A stretch of DNA of 64,000 bases from Ahaetulla prasina (taxonomy: Eukaryota; Chordata; Lepidosauria; Squamata; Colubridae), in contig NC_080539.1 in assembly GCF_028640845.1 (NCBI RefSeq), forward strand, positions 373,318,733-373,382,732. Reading direction: 5' to 3'. Of this stretch, positions 10,358-20,647 are shown one piece after another. The notes beneath the pieces were generated by a model. The model made no database searches and had not been told where the DNA came from. It saw only the letters and a program-made list of their open reading frames with translations. Positions within the stretch are counted from its first letter, which is position 1; each line of letters starts with the position of its first letter. The position numbers were made by a program, and so were the translations under genes.

Positions 10358-10432
10358 AGAGAGAGAGAGAGAAGAGGAGGAAGAAGGTAGGAAAGGAGAA
10401 GAAGGAGGGAGGGAAAAGAGGAGAAGGTTTGT
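10050..10432. repeat. Polypurine (GA)-rich tract
   Basis: Strand-asymmetric run of GAGA, GAAAGA and GAGAA units, densest at 10200-10400. Both long frames across it are low-complexity translation. Confidence 0.9.
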
Positions 10433-10612
10433 TGTAAAATGGAGGGAAAGAAAGGGTAGAAGAGCAACTCCAAATGCAATTAAAATGTTTTATTTTTGTG
10501 TTTCCTTTAGAGAGAATAGGTATGATTATCTATGAATAAGAAAATGTACATTTACAATATGTGTATAAGAAAAGAAAAAATTAAAAAAACCACAATATGA
10601 GACGTGATCGTA
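10433..10612. other. Unassigned AT-rich spacer
   Basis: Nothing recognised beyond A-rich runs. Confidence 0.5.
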
Positions 10613-10957
10613 ACAGAATAACAGAGTTGGAAGGGACCTTGTAGGTCATCTAGCCCAACCCCCTGCTCAAGCAGGAGATTCTACACCATTCCAGACAAAC
10701 GAATGTCCAGGCTCTTCTTGAAAGCCTCCAGTGATGGTGAAGCACCCACTTCTGAAGGAAAGCCATTCCACTGATTCTCACCAACAGGAAATTTCTCCTT
10801 AATTCTAGGTTGCTTCTCTCCTTGATTAATTTCCATCCGTTGCTTCTTCTCCTGCCTTCAAGTGCTTTGGAGAACAGGTTAACATCTTCTTCATTGTGGC
10901 AGCGTCTCAAATATTGGAAGACTACTATCATGTCACCTTCTCTTCAACAGACTAGAC

Positions 10958-12603
10958 CAGGGGTCTCCAACCTTGGCAACATCCAGTACCTGGATGAAGC
11001 CGTCTATCTAGACCCGTTCCAGTCCGGTTTCCGGCCCGGTCATAGTACAGAGACAGCTTTCGTCGCGTTGGTGGATGACCTCTGGAGGGCCAGGGATAGG
11101 GGTTGTTCCTCTGCCCTGGTCCTATTAGATCTCTCAGTGGCTTTCGATACCATCGACCATGCCCTGGTCCTATTAGATCTCTCAGTGGCTTTCGATACCA
11201 TCGACCATCGATCAACCGCTGCACCGGTTGGGGGGTTTGGGAGTGGGAGGCACCGTTTATCGGTGGTTCTCCTCCTATCTCTCCGACTGGTCGCAGACGG
11301 TGTTGACAGGGGGGCAGAGATCGACCGTGAGGCGCCTCACTGGTGGGATGCCGCAGGGGTCGATTCTCTCGCCTCTCCTGTTCAACATCTATATGAAGCC
11401 GTTGGGCGAGGTCATCAGTGGTTTCGGGGTGAGTTATCATCTGTACGCTGATGATACGCAGCTGTACTTCTCCACCCCGGACCACCCCAACGAAGCTGTC
11501 GAAGTTCTGTCCCGGTGTCTGGAAGCCGTACGGGTCTGGATGGGGAGAAACAGACTCAAGCTCAATCCCTCCAAGACCGAGTGGCTGTGGATGCCGGCAC
11601 CCCAGTACAGCCAGCTGCAGCCGCAGCTGACTGCTGGGGGCGAGTTATTGGCCCCAATGGAAAGGGTGCGCAACTTGGGTGTTCTCCTGGATGGGCGGCT
11701 GTCGTTTGAAGATCATTTGGCGGCCGTCTCCAGGAGGGCTTTTCACCAAGTACGCTTGGTTCGCCAGTTGCGCCCCTTCCTTGACCGGGATGCCTTATGC
11801 ACGGTCACTCATGCTCTTGTCACTTCCCGTTTGGATTATTGCAATGCTCTCTACATGGGGCTGCCCTTGAAGTGCACCCGGAGGCTGCAGCTAGTCCAGA
11901 ATGCAGCTGCGGTAATAGTGGAGCAACTCGTTGCTCCCATGTAACACCAATCCTGCGCGGCTTGCACTGGCTTCCTGTGGTCTTTCGGTGCGCTTTAAGA
12001 TTTTGGTCACCACCTTCAAAGCGCCCATGGCTTAGGGCCCGGTACTTACGGGACCGCCTGCTGTTACCTCATGCCTCCCACCGACTGCACGCCACACAGA
12101 GAGGGTCTTCTCAGGGTGCCGTCCGCCAAACAATGTCGGCTGGCGGCCCCCAGGGGCAGGGCCTTCTCTGTGGGAGCTCCTATGCTCTGGAACGAACTTC
12201 CCCCTGGATTACGTCAAGTGCCTGATCTTCGGACCTTTCGCCGTGAGCTGAAAACGCATTTATTTATTCAAGCGGGACTGGCTTAATATTTTTAAATTTT
12301 TAACTGGGGTTTTATTATTTTAGGATTCGTAATTTTAAATTTTAAATCTTTTAATGTTGGCCATTTTTTTCTAATATGCTCGGTTTTAAATTGTTGTTTT
12401 AATTGTATATTTTTTATGTTTTTTATCTTTTGGCTGTACACCGCCCTGAGTCCCTTGGGAGAAGGGCGGTATAAAAATTTAATAAATAAATAAATAAATA
12501 AACTTTAAGACTTGTGGACTTCAATTCCCAGAATTCCTCAGCCAGCTTTGCTCTGGGAGTTGAAATCCACAAGTCTTAAAGTTGCCGAGGTCGGAGACCC
12601 CTG
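10958..12603. mobile_element. hAT-type palindromic MITE with 8-bp TSD, split by an L2-like LINE
   Basis: Starts caggggtctccaacc at 10958 and ends ggtcggagacccctg at 12603, flanked on both sides by GACTAGAC (10950-10957 and 12604-12611). Eight-base duplication and CAG...CTG ends fit hAT. Without the LINE the MITE is about 120 bp and nearly a perfect palindrome (cttggcaac..tttaagacttgtgg / ccacaagtcttaaagttgcc). It is the parent of the many caactcccagaattc stretches elsewhere in the window. Confidence 0.85.
10981..12505 (+). mobile_element. L2-like LINE, RT domain with YADD motif, frameshifted
   Basis: Holds the RT core: DPFQSGFRPGHSTETAFVAL, LVLLDLSVAFDTIDH, GGTVYRWFSSYLSD, then YADDTQLYFS near 11440-11470 and the C-terminal LQLVQNAAA and LWNELPPGLRQVPDL blocks. 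A 51-bp segment encoding ALVLLDLSVAFDTIDH is tandemly duplicated (about 11113-11210). Several frame changes show it is dead. 3' end: gtacaccgccctgagtccct and (AAAT)n. Confidence 0.92.
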
Positions 12604-12930
12604 GACTAGACAAACCGAATTCCTGTAAACGTTCTTCAGATGTTTTAGCCTTCGGTCTACTAATCATCTTTGTTGCTCTTCTCTGCACCCTTTCTAGAAT
12701 CTCAACAACTTTTCTTATATTGTGATAACCAAAACTGGATGAAATATTCCAACTGTGGTCTTACCAAGGCCTTATAAAATGATACTAACATTTCATGGGA
12801 TCTTGATTCTATCCCTCTGTTGATGCAGCCTATGATTATGTTGGCTGTTGATGCAACCTACAGTTGTGTTTTTTCACCGCTGCAGCACATGGCTGGCTCA
12901 TACTTAAGTGGTTGTCCATTAAGATACCTA

Positions 12931-13033
12931 GATTTTTTTATTTTTTTATTTTTTTATTATTTATTAATCGTATTTGTATACTGCCCTATCTCCCGGAGGA
13001 CTCAGGGCGGTTCACAGTTTCATAATAATTTCA
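12931..13033 (-). mobile_element. L2-like 3' UTR fragment
   Basis: T-rich tail followed by actgccctatctcccggagg and actcagggcggttcacag. Only the last ~90 bp of the LINE are present. Confidence 0.8.
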
Positions 13034-13035
13034 TA

Positions 13036-13262
13036 ATAACAGAGTTGGAAGGGACCTTGGAGGTCTTCTAGCCCAACCCCCTGCCCAGGCAGGAAACCCT
13101 AAACTATTTCAGACAAATGGTTATCCAACATTTTCTTAAAAATTTCCAGTGTTGGAGCATTTACAACTTCTGGAGGCAAGTTGTTCCACTTATTAATTGT
13201 TCTAACTGTCAGGAAATTTCTCCTTAGTTCTAAGTTGCTTCTCTCCTTGATTAGTTTAGAGT
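13036..13262 (-). mobile_element. CR1 LINE 3' terminus
   Basis: Reversed CR1 UTR (gagttggaagggaccttgga) and last ~60 residues of the ORF, ending at ttgattagtttagagtcc. Confidence 0.85.
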
Positions 13263-13439
13263 CCTGTCACAATTCCAACTGTTGTGCAAGGTACCACCTA
13301 TCCTACATCTGCACATTCCTGTTTACCATCCAAAATCCCTCTTCTCCAGACATCAGATTAAAAAAAATATATATAAGGAAAAAGGCAAAAAAAAATTTTT
13401 TTAAATAAAATCTCAAGACTTGCAGAATGTAAAGGAAGG
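13263..13439. other. Unassigned
   Basis: AT-rich spacer with an A/T-run at 13360-13405; no feature supported. Confidence 0.5.
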
Positions 13440-14310
13440 TTAAACCTCATTTAGTCCAGTTTCAGTTTGACAAATCCTCTACTTGAAAGAATTTTAACCC
13501 TGTTTAAATTTAACCCTGTTAAAGACCTTGGAGTTTACATATCAAATGATCTAAGTGCCGAAGCCCACTGCAACTACATAGCAAAAAAGGCCTTAAGAGT
13601 TGTAAACCTAATTTTGTGTAGCTTCTTTTCCAAAAACTCTACACTACTAACCAGAGCATACAAAACATTTGCTAGACCAATTCTTGAATACAGCTCACCT
13701 GTCTGGAACCCACACCACATCTCTGACATTAATACAATCGAATGTCCAGAAATATTTTACAAGAACAGTTCTCCGCACCTCTGAAAACAACAAAATATCT
13801 TACGCCACCAGACTTGAAATCCTGGGATTAGAAAATTTAGAACTCCGCCGACTCCGACAAGACCTGTGTTTAACATACAGAATCATCTATTGCAATGTCC
13901 TTCCTGTTGAAGACTACTTCAGCTTCAATCGCAATAATACAAGAGCAAACAATAGATTCAAACTTAATGTTAACCGTTTCAATCTTGATTGCAGAAAATA
14001 TGACTTCTGTAACAGAGTTATTAGTGCTTGGAACACACTACCTGACTCTGTGGTCTCTTCTCAAAATCCCCAAAGCTTCAACCAAAAACTGTCTACTATT
14101 GACCTCACCCCATTCCTAAGAGAACTATAAGGGGCGTGCATAAGAGCACAAAAGTGCCTACCGTTCCTGTCCTAATGTTTCCTTTCATTATATCAAATTA
14201 ATACAATTATTACATACTTTTGCTCATATATATGCTTATATGATATTTTGTTGATTTATGTTGATGCTTGTGTATACTGTTGTGACAAAATTAAAAAAAA
14301 AATTCACAAG
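13440..14310 (+). mobile_element. Rex/CR1-group LINE, C-terminal part
   Basis: Frames encode KDLGVYISNDLSAEAHCNYI, RAYKTFARPILEYSSPVWNP, RLEILGLENLELRRLRQDL, NRFKLNVNRFNLDCRKYDF and VISAWNTLPDSVVSSQNP. The order (late RT, then 'LEYSSPVWNP', then the terminal WNxLP block) is that of jockey/CR1/Rex LINEs but the family differs from the CR1 and L2 copies nearby. One frame change occurs near 13760. The tail is ttgttgtgacaaaattaaaa. Confidence 0.8.
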
Positions 14311-14912
14311 TTGGAATGATCCAGAAAAAGTTGTTTCTGGTGTTTTTGGAAAACTAAACTTCCTTCTCATTTCAAGCATCCGTCCTGAATTTCTCCACCA
14401 CATGGTCCTGAAACAGCCTTCCATTCTCACTCCCTGGATCGGTTCATACCACATCTGTGACCCAGTTATGTGAATAAACTCATTTCAGGTATTCACACAG
14501 CATCCTGTATCCTTAATTAGCGACACAGCTTGAGCAGCTTAAAAATAATTACAAAATTAAACCAGGTTTAGCGAAACTCAAAACGAGCTGGGCCGACTGG
14601 CTTAGAACAGGCTTTCCACTTAGCGAAATACATCCGAATATTTCAATCTTTCCTGTCTCCGTAAGTTTTGGAGACCAAATTTTTCATCTTGAGGGATTGA
14701 TTTATAATATTGGATAATGGTCAACATCTCACATTCCGCGGGCACCATGTGACGCAAAAAAGAAAGATAGTTTGCAAAGACTGTAAATTTAATCTTCGCA
14801 AGTGAAATCTGTGGTAAACAGTCAAGATCCTGGAACAAAACAATCCGTTTAGGAAATAAATGATCCAGATTAAAATAGTTGGTCTCTGAAGTGTATTTTT
14901 TTTAGCTTATAT
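14311..14912. other. Unassigned, possibly single-copy sequence
   Basis: No repeat seen elsewhere in the window and no convincing reading frame. Short frames on both strands show no motif. Confidence 0.5.
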
Positions 14913-14925
14913 TTAAACTTAGAGT

Positions 14926-15280
14926 GGGGACACGGTGGCTCAGGGGCTAGGACGTTGAGCTTGTCGATCAAAAGGTCGGCAGCTCAGCGGTTCGAATCCC
15001 TAGTGCTGCCGTGTAACGGGGTGAGCTCCCGTTACTTGTCCCAGCTTCTGCCAACCTAGCAGTTCGAAAGCACGTAAAAAATGCAAGTAGAAAAAATAGA
15101 GACCACCTTGGTGGGAAGGGAAGAGCGTTCCGTGCGCCGTTGGCGTTGAGTCATGCCGGCCACATGACCACGGAGACGTCTTCGGACAGCGCTGGCTCTT
15201 CGGCTTTGAAATGGAGATGAGCATCACCCCCTAGAGTCGGCAACGACTAGCACGTATGTGCGAGGGGAACCTTTACCTTT
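14926..15280 (+). mobile_element. Sauria SINE, complete, with perfect TSD
   Basis: tRNA-derived head with an A-box-like tggctcagggg and B-box ggttcgaatccc, an unrelated middle, and the diagnostic 3' end agtcggcaacgactagcacg followed by (ACCTTT). Flanked by AAACTTAGAGT at 14915-14925 and 15281-15291, a perfect 11-bp target-site duplication. Sauria SINEs are confined to squamates and use BovB machinery, which fixes the taxonomic range of the window. Confidence 0.93.
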
Positions 15281-15369
15281 AAACTTAGAGTAAGAAAACA
15301 CCACGGAGTTCCATAAAAGATCTTGTGACGTAAAGAATTAGCTGTTAGAACAGTGTTTCTGGGAACTAA

Positions 15370-15460
15370 TAAGACGAGTGGGCTTCAACTCCCAGAATTC
15401 TCCAACTACTATCCTTGAATCAAAATGGACTTCAAGTCCCAGAATTCCCTAAGCCATCAT
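15370..15460. repeat. MITE-derived tandem arms
   Basis: Two copies of the cttcaactcccagaattc type motif, 15389 and 15432. Confidence 0.75.
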
Positions 15461-15689
15461 GCTTTAAGACAGGGGTCACCAACCTTTCGGACCTCAGGGA
15501 CCACTAAATTCATAATTTTAAATCCCGCGGACCACTAATATGATCTGCCTAATGACCCGCTGGGTGGGCGTGGCTAGGTGGTCATGTGACTAGGTGGGTG
15601 TGGTCAACTCAATGTCACTCACGTTGAGGGGCGCCTCGCCGGCCTCTACTCGCCCCTCCCTTCCCAGCCTCTCCTCGCCTGCCTGCCCA

Positions 15690-16138
15690 GGTCTCCTCAG
15701 TGCCCCAATAGGAAGCAGTTGTAGGAGCTAAGCAGCCACCACGAGAAAGAGTTGGTAAAACAGCTCAGTTCAAATTGGATCTGACCGAGAGGGAGGCTCA
15801 GCAGAAGCACCTCACTCAGGACTAGGAGCATAGGCTTTCCAAGCAGAGGGAAGACCTGCAGGAGTGCAAGGCCAGGTACCAGCGCTTGGAGGCTCAGCGG
15901 GCTGAGATGGTCAGCCAGTTTCAGGCCATGATGCAGTCCCACTGGAACGAGGCCCTCCAGCTCTTCGCCACCAGCAGCACTTCCCTCCAGCCTTCGCCCA
16001 AAGCCCCCCACCAGGAGGCTGAAGCAGACCCCGAGTCAGAATTTCTGCCCCTCTCCGACCCACACAAAAAGACCCCAAAGGAAGAGACTCTCTGCAGCAA
16101 TACAAGCATTCATTGCACGTATCCGTCCCAGGGTACAT
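15690..16138 (+). pseudogene. Broken coiled-coil protein fragment inside the hAT element
   Basis: In the frame of the ATG at 15886 the sequence reads back to LTEREAQQKHLTQ at 15781, then an in-frame TAG at 15823-15825, then EHRLSKQREDLQECKARYQR, an alanine/glutamine-rich helix, MVSQFQAMMQSHWNEALQLF, and a Ser/Pro-rich tail ending in a stop at 16138. The heptad-like Glu/Lys/Gln/Leu pattern indicates coiled coil. A second frame just upstream (ELSSHHEKELVKQLSS, near 15730-15770) joins only through a frameshift, so the gene is dead. No introns are visible, which fits a retrocopy or a single-exon capture. It resembles centrosomal coiled-coil proteins; centrobin is a possibility I could not verify, so no symbol is given. 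Confidence 0.6.
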
Positions 16139-16140
16139 AG

Positions 16141-16531
16141 TTTGAAGACCCCTGATTCCCGAAGGCCATCACTCTGCTAAACAAATAATTCCATCAACAC
16201 TGTCAAACTATTTACTAAATCTGCACTACTATTAATCGTTTCATAGTTCCCATCACCAATCTCTTTCCACTTATGACTGTATGACTGTAACTTGTTGCTG
16301 GCAATCCTTATGATTTATATTGATATATTGACCATCAATTGTGTTGTAAATGTTGTACCTTGATGAACGTATCTTTTCTTTTATGTACACTGAGAGCATA
16401 TGCACCAAGACAAATTCCTTGTGTGTCCAATCACACTTGGCCAATAAATAATTCTATTCTATTCTATTCTATTCTATTCTATTCTATTCTATTCTATTCT
16501 ATTCTATTCTATTCTATTCTATTCTATTCTA
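16141..16531 (+). mobile_element. CR1-L3 (Snake1-type) LINE tail with (ATTCT)n
   Basis: Plus-strand copy of the 2354-2824 family: ccgaaggccatcactctgct through acacttggccaataaataa, then about 14 ATTCT units to 16531. Inserted within the hAT element. Confidence 0.85.
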
Positions 16532-16964
16532 GTGCAATATAAAAAATGCAAATAATTTTTCTGAGGACCACCAACATTTTCTCGCAGAGCACCAGTGGTC
16601 CACGGACCACCGGTTGGTGACTGCTGCTTTAAGAGGTAGGGACTTCAACTCCCAAAGTACAAGCAGTCCTCGACTTACAACAGTTCATTTAGTGACCTTT
16701 CAAAGTTACAACGGCACTGAAACCATTTTTCACACTTACGACCGTAGCAGCATCCCCGCGGGCCTGTGATCAGAATTCAGACGCTTGGCCACCGGTTCAT
16801 ATTTAGGACGGCTGCAGCGTCCTAGAGTCACGTGATCCCCTCTTACGACCATCTTATAAGCACCATCAAGGGGGAAGGCCAGATTCCCTTAACGATACTG
16901 TTACTACGTTGACACCTGAGGTGTTTCACTTAACAACGGTCAGAAGAAAGGTTATCAAATTTGA

Positions 16965-17552
16965 AACCCTCACCACATCTCTGACATCAATACAATTGAA
17001 CGTGTCCAGAAATATTTTACAAGAAGAGTTCTCCATTCCTCTGAAAACAACAAAATACCTTATCCCACCAGACTTGAAATCCTAGGCTTAGAAAACTTGG
17101 AACTCCGTCGCCTTCGACAAGACCTAAGTTTAACTCACAGAATCATCTATTGTAATGTCCTTCCTGTCAAAGACTACTTCAGCTTTAATTGCAATAATAT
17201 TAGAGCAACTAATAGATTTAAACTTAATGTCAACCGCTTTAATCTAGATTGCAGAAAATACGACTTCTGTAACAGAATCATCAGTGCTTGGAATACTTTA
17301 CCTGACTCTGTGGTCTCTTCCCATAATCCTAAAAGCTTTATCCAAAAACTGTCTACTATTGACCTCACCCCATTCCTAAGAGGACCATAAGGGGCGTGCA
17401 TAAGCGCACAAACGTGCCTACCGTTCCTGTCCTATTGTTTTTCTTTTCTTCTTTCTATATATATGCTTATACCTCCTTATATTTACCCATATATGTGTTT
17501 ATTTACTATATAATCTTTTTGTATGATACCTACATATATTGTTGTGACAAAA

Positions 17553-17597
<45 letters not shown>
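16965..17597 (+). mobile_element. Rex/CR1-group LINE 3' end
   Basis: Same family as 13440-14310: LELRRLRQDLSLTHRIIYCN, FKLNVNRFNLDCRKYDF, ISAWNTLPDSVVSSHNP. Tail ttgttgtgacaaaataaata with about 15 AAAT units. Confidence 0.88.
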
Positions 17598-17599
<2 letters not shown>

Positions 17600-17669
17600 A
17601 TGGGGGCGGAATTCAGTTAACAGGCGTTTCAATTAATATTGTTAACAAGTTAACAATTAATAAGTGAAT

Positions 17670-17793
17670 TGTGAATGCTCCAACACTGGAAATTTTTAAG
17701 AAGTTGGTTGGATAACCATTTGTCTGAAGTGGTGTAGGGTTTCCTGCCTGGGTTGGACTAGAAGACTAGAAGGTCCCTTCCAACTCTATTGTT
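17670..17793 (+). mobile_element. CR1 3' terminus
   Basis: Only the last ~40 codons and the UTR (gaatgctccaacactggaaa to ggtcccttccaactctattg). Confidence 0.8.
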
Positions 17794-17794
17794 G

Positions 17795-18340
17795 TTTATT
17801 TTATTTTATGTTTTTATTTATTTTATTTGTTATAACAGCATACATAAGCATGAGCATGAAGCAACTATATAATCTATAAGCATATATATGAGTATAAGCA
17901 TGTAATAACTATATTAATTGGATATAACGGAAGGAAACAATAGGACGGGAACGGTAGACACGTTTGTGCTCTTATGCACGCCCCTTACAGACCTCGTAGG
18001 AATGGGGTGAGGTCAATAGTAGACAGTTTTTGGTTAAAGCTTTTGGGATTTTGAGAAGAGACCACAGAGTCAGGTAATGTGTTCCAAGTGTTAATAACTC
18101 TGTTACTGAAGTCATATTTTCTGCAATCAAGATTGAAGCGGTTGACATTAAGTTTGAATCTATTGTTTGCTCTTGTATTGTTGTGATTGAAGCCGAAATA
18201 ATCTTCGACAGGAAGGACATTGCAATAGATGATTCTATGAATTAAACACAGGTCCTGTCGAAGGCAGCAGAGTTCTAAGTTTTCTAAACCCAAGATTTCA
18301 AGTCTGGTGGCATAAGGTATTTTGTTGTTGTTGTTGTTGT
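17795..18340 (-). mobile_element. Rex/CR1-group LINE 3' end, opposite orientation
   Basis: Minus-strand frame 18293-17985 reads GLENLELCCLRQDLCLIHRI, YKLxx-type FKLNVNRFNLDCRKYDF, NTWNTLPDSVVSSQNP. It faces the copy at 16965, giving an inverted pair about 400 bp apart. Confidence 0.88.
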
Positions 18341-18395
18341 TTCACTTTGCAAGAGAAAAGTCAGGCTGAATTGGGGTCGTAAGTCGAGAACTACC

Positions 18396-18915
18396 AGTAG
18401 ATGGGGAATTCTGGGACTTGAAGTCCACCCATCTTTTGGAAGATTAAGAAACCACTGTTCTGGGGATCATTAACAGAAGCTCAAACATTTGGCTTAGCTT
18501 CCTATTTCCTAGGCTTGCAAATTGGTGGATTTCCAGATTTTTTTTGGGGTGGGGGGAGGAGGAGGTTGGACCCCCATTCTCATCAGCCACAGACCTCCGC
18601 ATTGGGGTCCGTCCCCACCCCATGGCTAGCCTTCCTGAGCATTTGTGGCCAAGGGACAGCAGGGACACCCGCGGCAATATCCCTGCTGGGTGCCCGAGGA
18701 GCAAGGTTGCAAATTCACCAGCCTGGATCTACGGAAGAGACAATCCTTTTGATCCCCGCCTGCCAATAGCTGGGACTGAAAGGGAGACAGGAAGGAAAGG
18801 ACGGAGACATCGCCATGGCAACGGGATGCAGCTGAGATGGAAAGGATGCAGAGATGGGGAACAATGCCCTGCCTGGCCAGCTAGGCTTGGAGAAGTAGGG
18901 CTGGGAGGTGGGGTA
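18396..18915. other. Mostly unassigned; MITE arm at the start
   Basis: 18397-18437 is a MITE arm (gaattctgggacttgaagtc). The rest is moderately GC-rich without a recognised motif; the long frame starting at 18544 has ordinary composition only to about 18900 and then runs into GA repeat, so I do not call it a gene. Confidence 0.5.
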
Positions 18916-19690
18916 GGGGGAAGAGAGAAAGAAACAGAGACGAGCAGAGAGAGAGAGAGAGAAACACAAACAGAGAGAGAGAAAGAGAGACGGAGAGAAA
19001 TAGACAGAGAGAGAGAGAGAGACAGAAAGAGGGAGAGAGAAAGAGAGAGAGACAGAGACAGAGAAACACAGACAGAGAAACAGAGAGAGAGAGAGAGGAA
19101 AGACAGAGAAATAGACAAAGAGAGAGAGAAAGAGAGACACAGAAAGAGAAAGAGAGAAAGAGAGAGAGACAGCGAGAGAGTGAGAGAGGAAGAGAGAGAG
19201 AAAGAAACAGAGACAAGAGCAGAGAGAGAGAGAGAAACACAAACAGAGAGACAGAGAGAGACAGAGAAAAACAGAGAAAGAGACAGAGACAGAGACAGAG
19301 AGAGAGAGGGAGAGAGAGAGAGAGAGACAGAGAAACACAGACAGAGAAACAGAGAAAGCGAGAGAGGTAGGAAACAGAGAGAAATAGACAGAGAGAGAAA
19401 GAGACAGAGAGAGAAAGAGAGAGAAAGAGAGAGAAATAAAGACAGAGAAAGAGAGAGAGACAGAGAGAGAGAAAGAGAGACAGCAAGAGAGTGAGAAAGA
19501 GAGGAAGAGAGAGAGAAAGAAAGAGAGAGCAAGGCAGAGAGAGAGAGACAGATAGAAAGAAAGAGGGAGAGAGAGAGAGAAAGAGGGAGAGAGAAAGAGG
19601 GAGAGAGAAAGAGAGAGAGAAAGTGAAGGAGAGAGAGAAAGTAAGGCAGAGAGAGAGACAGATAGAAAGAGGGAGAGGGAGAGAGAGACA
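18916..19690. repeat. Polypurine GAGA / GACAGA tract
   Basis: GAGAGA, GACAGA and GAAACACAGA units with recurrent blocks (for example gagagaaacacaaacagaga at 18955 and 19228), suggesting internal duplication of ~270 bp. Very long frames exist in all phases on both strands because no stop can arise from these units. Confidence 0.93.
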
Positions 19691-19693
19691 GAG

Positions 19694-19968
19694 GATAGAA
19701 TAGAATAGAATAGAATAGAATAGAATAGAATAGAATAGAATAGAATAGAATAGAATAGAATAGAATAGAATAGAATAGAATTTTTTATTGGCCAAGTTTG
19801 ATAGGACAAACTTGGTTTTGGTGCATATGCCCTCAGTGTACATAAAAGAAAAGATACCTTCATCAAGAATCATAAGGTACAATACTTAATGATAGTCATA
19901 GGCTACAAATAAGCAATCAGGAAACAATATCGATATAATCATTAGGATACAAGCAACGAAGTTACAAT
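19694..19968 (-). mobile_element. CR1-L3 (Snake1-type) LINE tail with (AATAG)n
   Basis: About 17 AATAG units (19694-19778) followed by tttttattggccaagtttga and the reversed LINE end to 19968. The GA tract resumes right after. Confidence 0.85.
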
Positions 19969-19969
19969 C

Positions 19970-20050
19970 ATACAGAGAGAGAAAGAGAAAGAGAGAGAGA
20001 AAAAAGAGAGGAAGAGAGAGAAAGGGGGAGAGGGGGAGAGAGGGGGAGGC
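19970..20050. repeat. GAGA-rich tract continuation
   Basis: Short purine run ending at gagggggaggcagaaatg. Confidence 0.85.
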
Positions 20051-20645
20051 AGAAATGCCTTCCTTCCCCTTCTTTTCCTTCTCATGTTGTTTTTTTTAAA
20101 TAAAAATAACCTCCAGCTTACAGGCTCCCCAATCCCCTCTTTCACACTTTCTAATTTACTGCCACTTTATCTCCACGGCTCCAACACAGAAATGATGAAT
20201 AGAGCTGGTGATTAAAAAAAAAAAAAGGAGGAGGAGGAAAGAAAAGAAAGAAAGAGTTATGTCCTGACTGCTGGAGAAGAGGGACCGGAGCAAACCAGGA
20301 GTCGGTGAGTGGGGACAGTCAGGATGTTCTACCACTGAATAGGTTGCTCCTTCGGCTTCCTCCCCCTCTCGGGCTCCCTTTCCCTCTCCCCCTCTCCCTC
20401 CCCTCCCCAATTCTTCAGCTGCTTTGGGAGATGAGGCATCTCACGTTCTCCTTCTTCAAAAAGGAGATGTGTTGGTTTCTTTCTGCATGATCGACACGGA
20501 AGGAGCAGCGAAAGAGGCCGGCAGAGACCAGCTCTGAACGAAAAGACCATCGTCATTATCAACGTTGACATCATCTTGTAAAGGGTCGGCCGGCTTCATT
20601 TGGTCTCATTTTGAAAAGATGCCCCAGTAACATCAGCCATGACTC
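20051..20645. other. Unassigned
   Basis: Contains an A-run (20213-20225) and a CT-rich stretch (20355-20410). No convincing exon or repeat. Confidence 0.5.
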
Positions 20646-20647
20646 CT

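Larger units (their letters stand above)
10615..12930 (-). mobile_element. CR1 LINE interrupted by a hAT MITE (segments 10615-10957 and 12604-12930)
   Basis: The left segment carries the reversed CR1 UTR and C-terminal ORF up to the catalytic-side 'LQQT' region. The right segment resumes at aattcctgtaaacgttcttc and continues through the block for 'TKMISRP' and 'SPRYKKV' into the upstream part of the ORF. The two meet exactly at an 8-bp GACTAGAC duplication. Confidence 0.9.
15470..16626. mobile_element. hAT element with 8-bp TSD carrying foreign sequence
   Basis: Ends: caggggtcaccaacc at 15470 and ggttggtgactgctg at 16612-16626 (reverse complement cagcagtcaccaacc). Both sides carry CTTTAAGA (15462-15469 and 16627-16634). 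Subterminal repeats mention the same words (ggaccactaa / ccacggaccaccgg). Inside are a coiled-coil gene fragment (15690-16138) and a CR1-L3 LINE tail (16141-16531). No transposase frame is seen, so it is non-autonomous. Confidence 0.85.
16666..18395. mobile_element. TIR repeat ('gtcctcgacttac' family) expanded by nested LINEs
   Basis: Left end agcagtcctcgacttacaac at about 16668; the body continues to 16960, reappears in scraps at 17601-17660 and 18340-18360, and ends with gtcgtaagtcgagaactacc near 18380. Two Rex-like LINE pieces and a CR1 piece account for the intervening sequence. Confidence 0.7.

Noticed and set aside
14935..15010. Possible tRNA gene
   Set aside because: A and B boxes are present but the anticodon arm and acceptor pairing are not; it is the head of a Sauria SINE.
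15911..16138. Minus-strand frames opposite the coiled-coil fragment
   Set aside because: Shadow frames of the plus-strand coding remnant.
18544..19494. Possible exon with ordinary composition at 18544-18900
   Set aside because: No splice signals or recognised motif, overlapping frames in other phases, and it runs into the GA repeat.
18715..19882. Very long Ser/Leu/Phe-rich or Arg/Glu-rich frames
   Set aside because: GA-repeat translations without start context or complexity.
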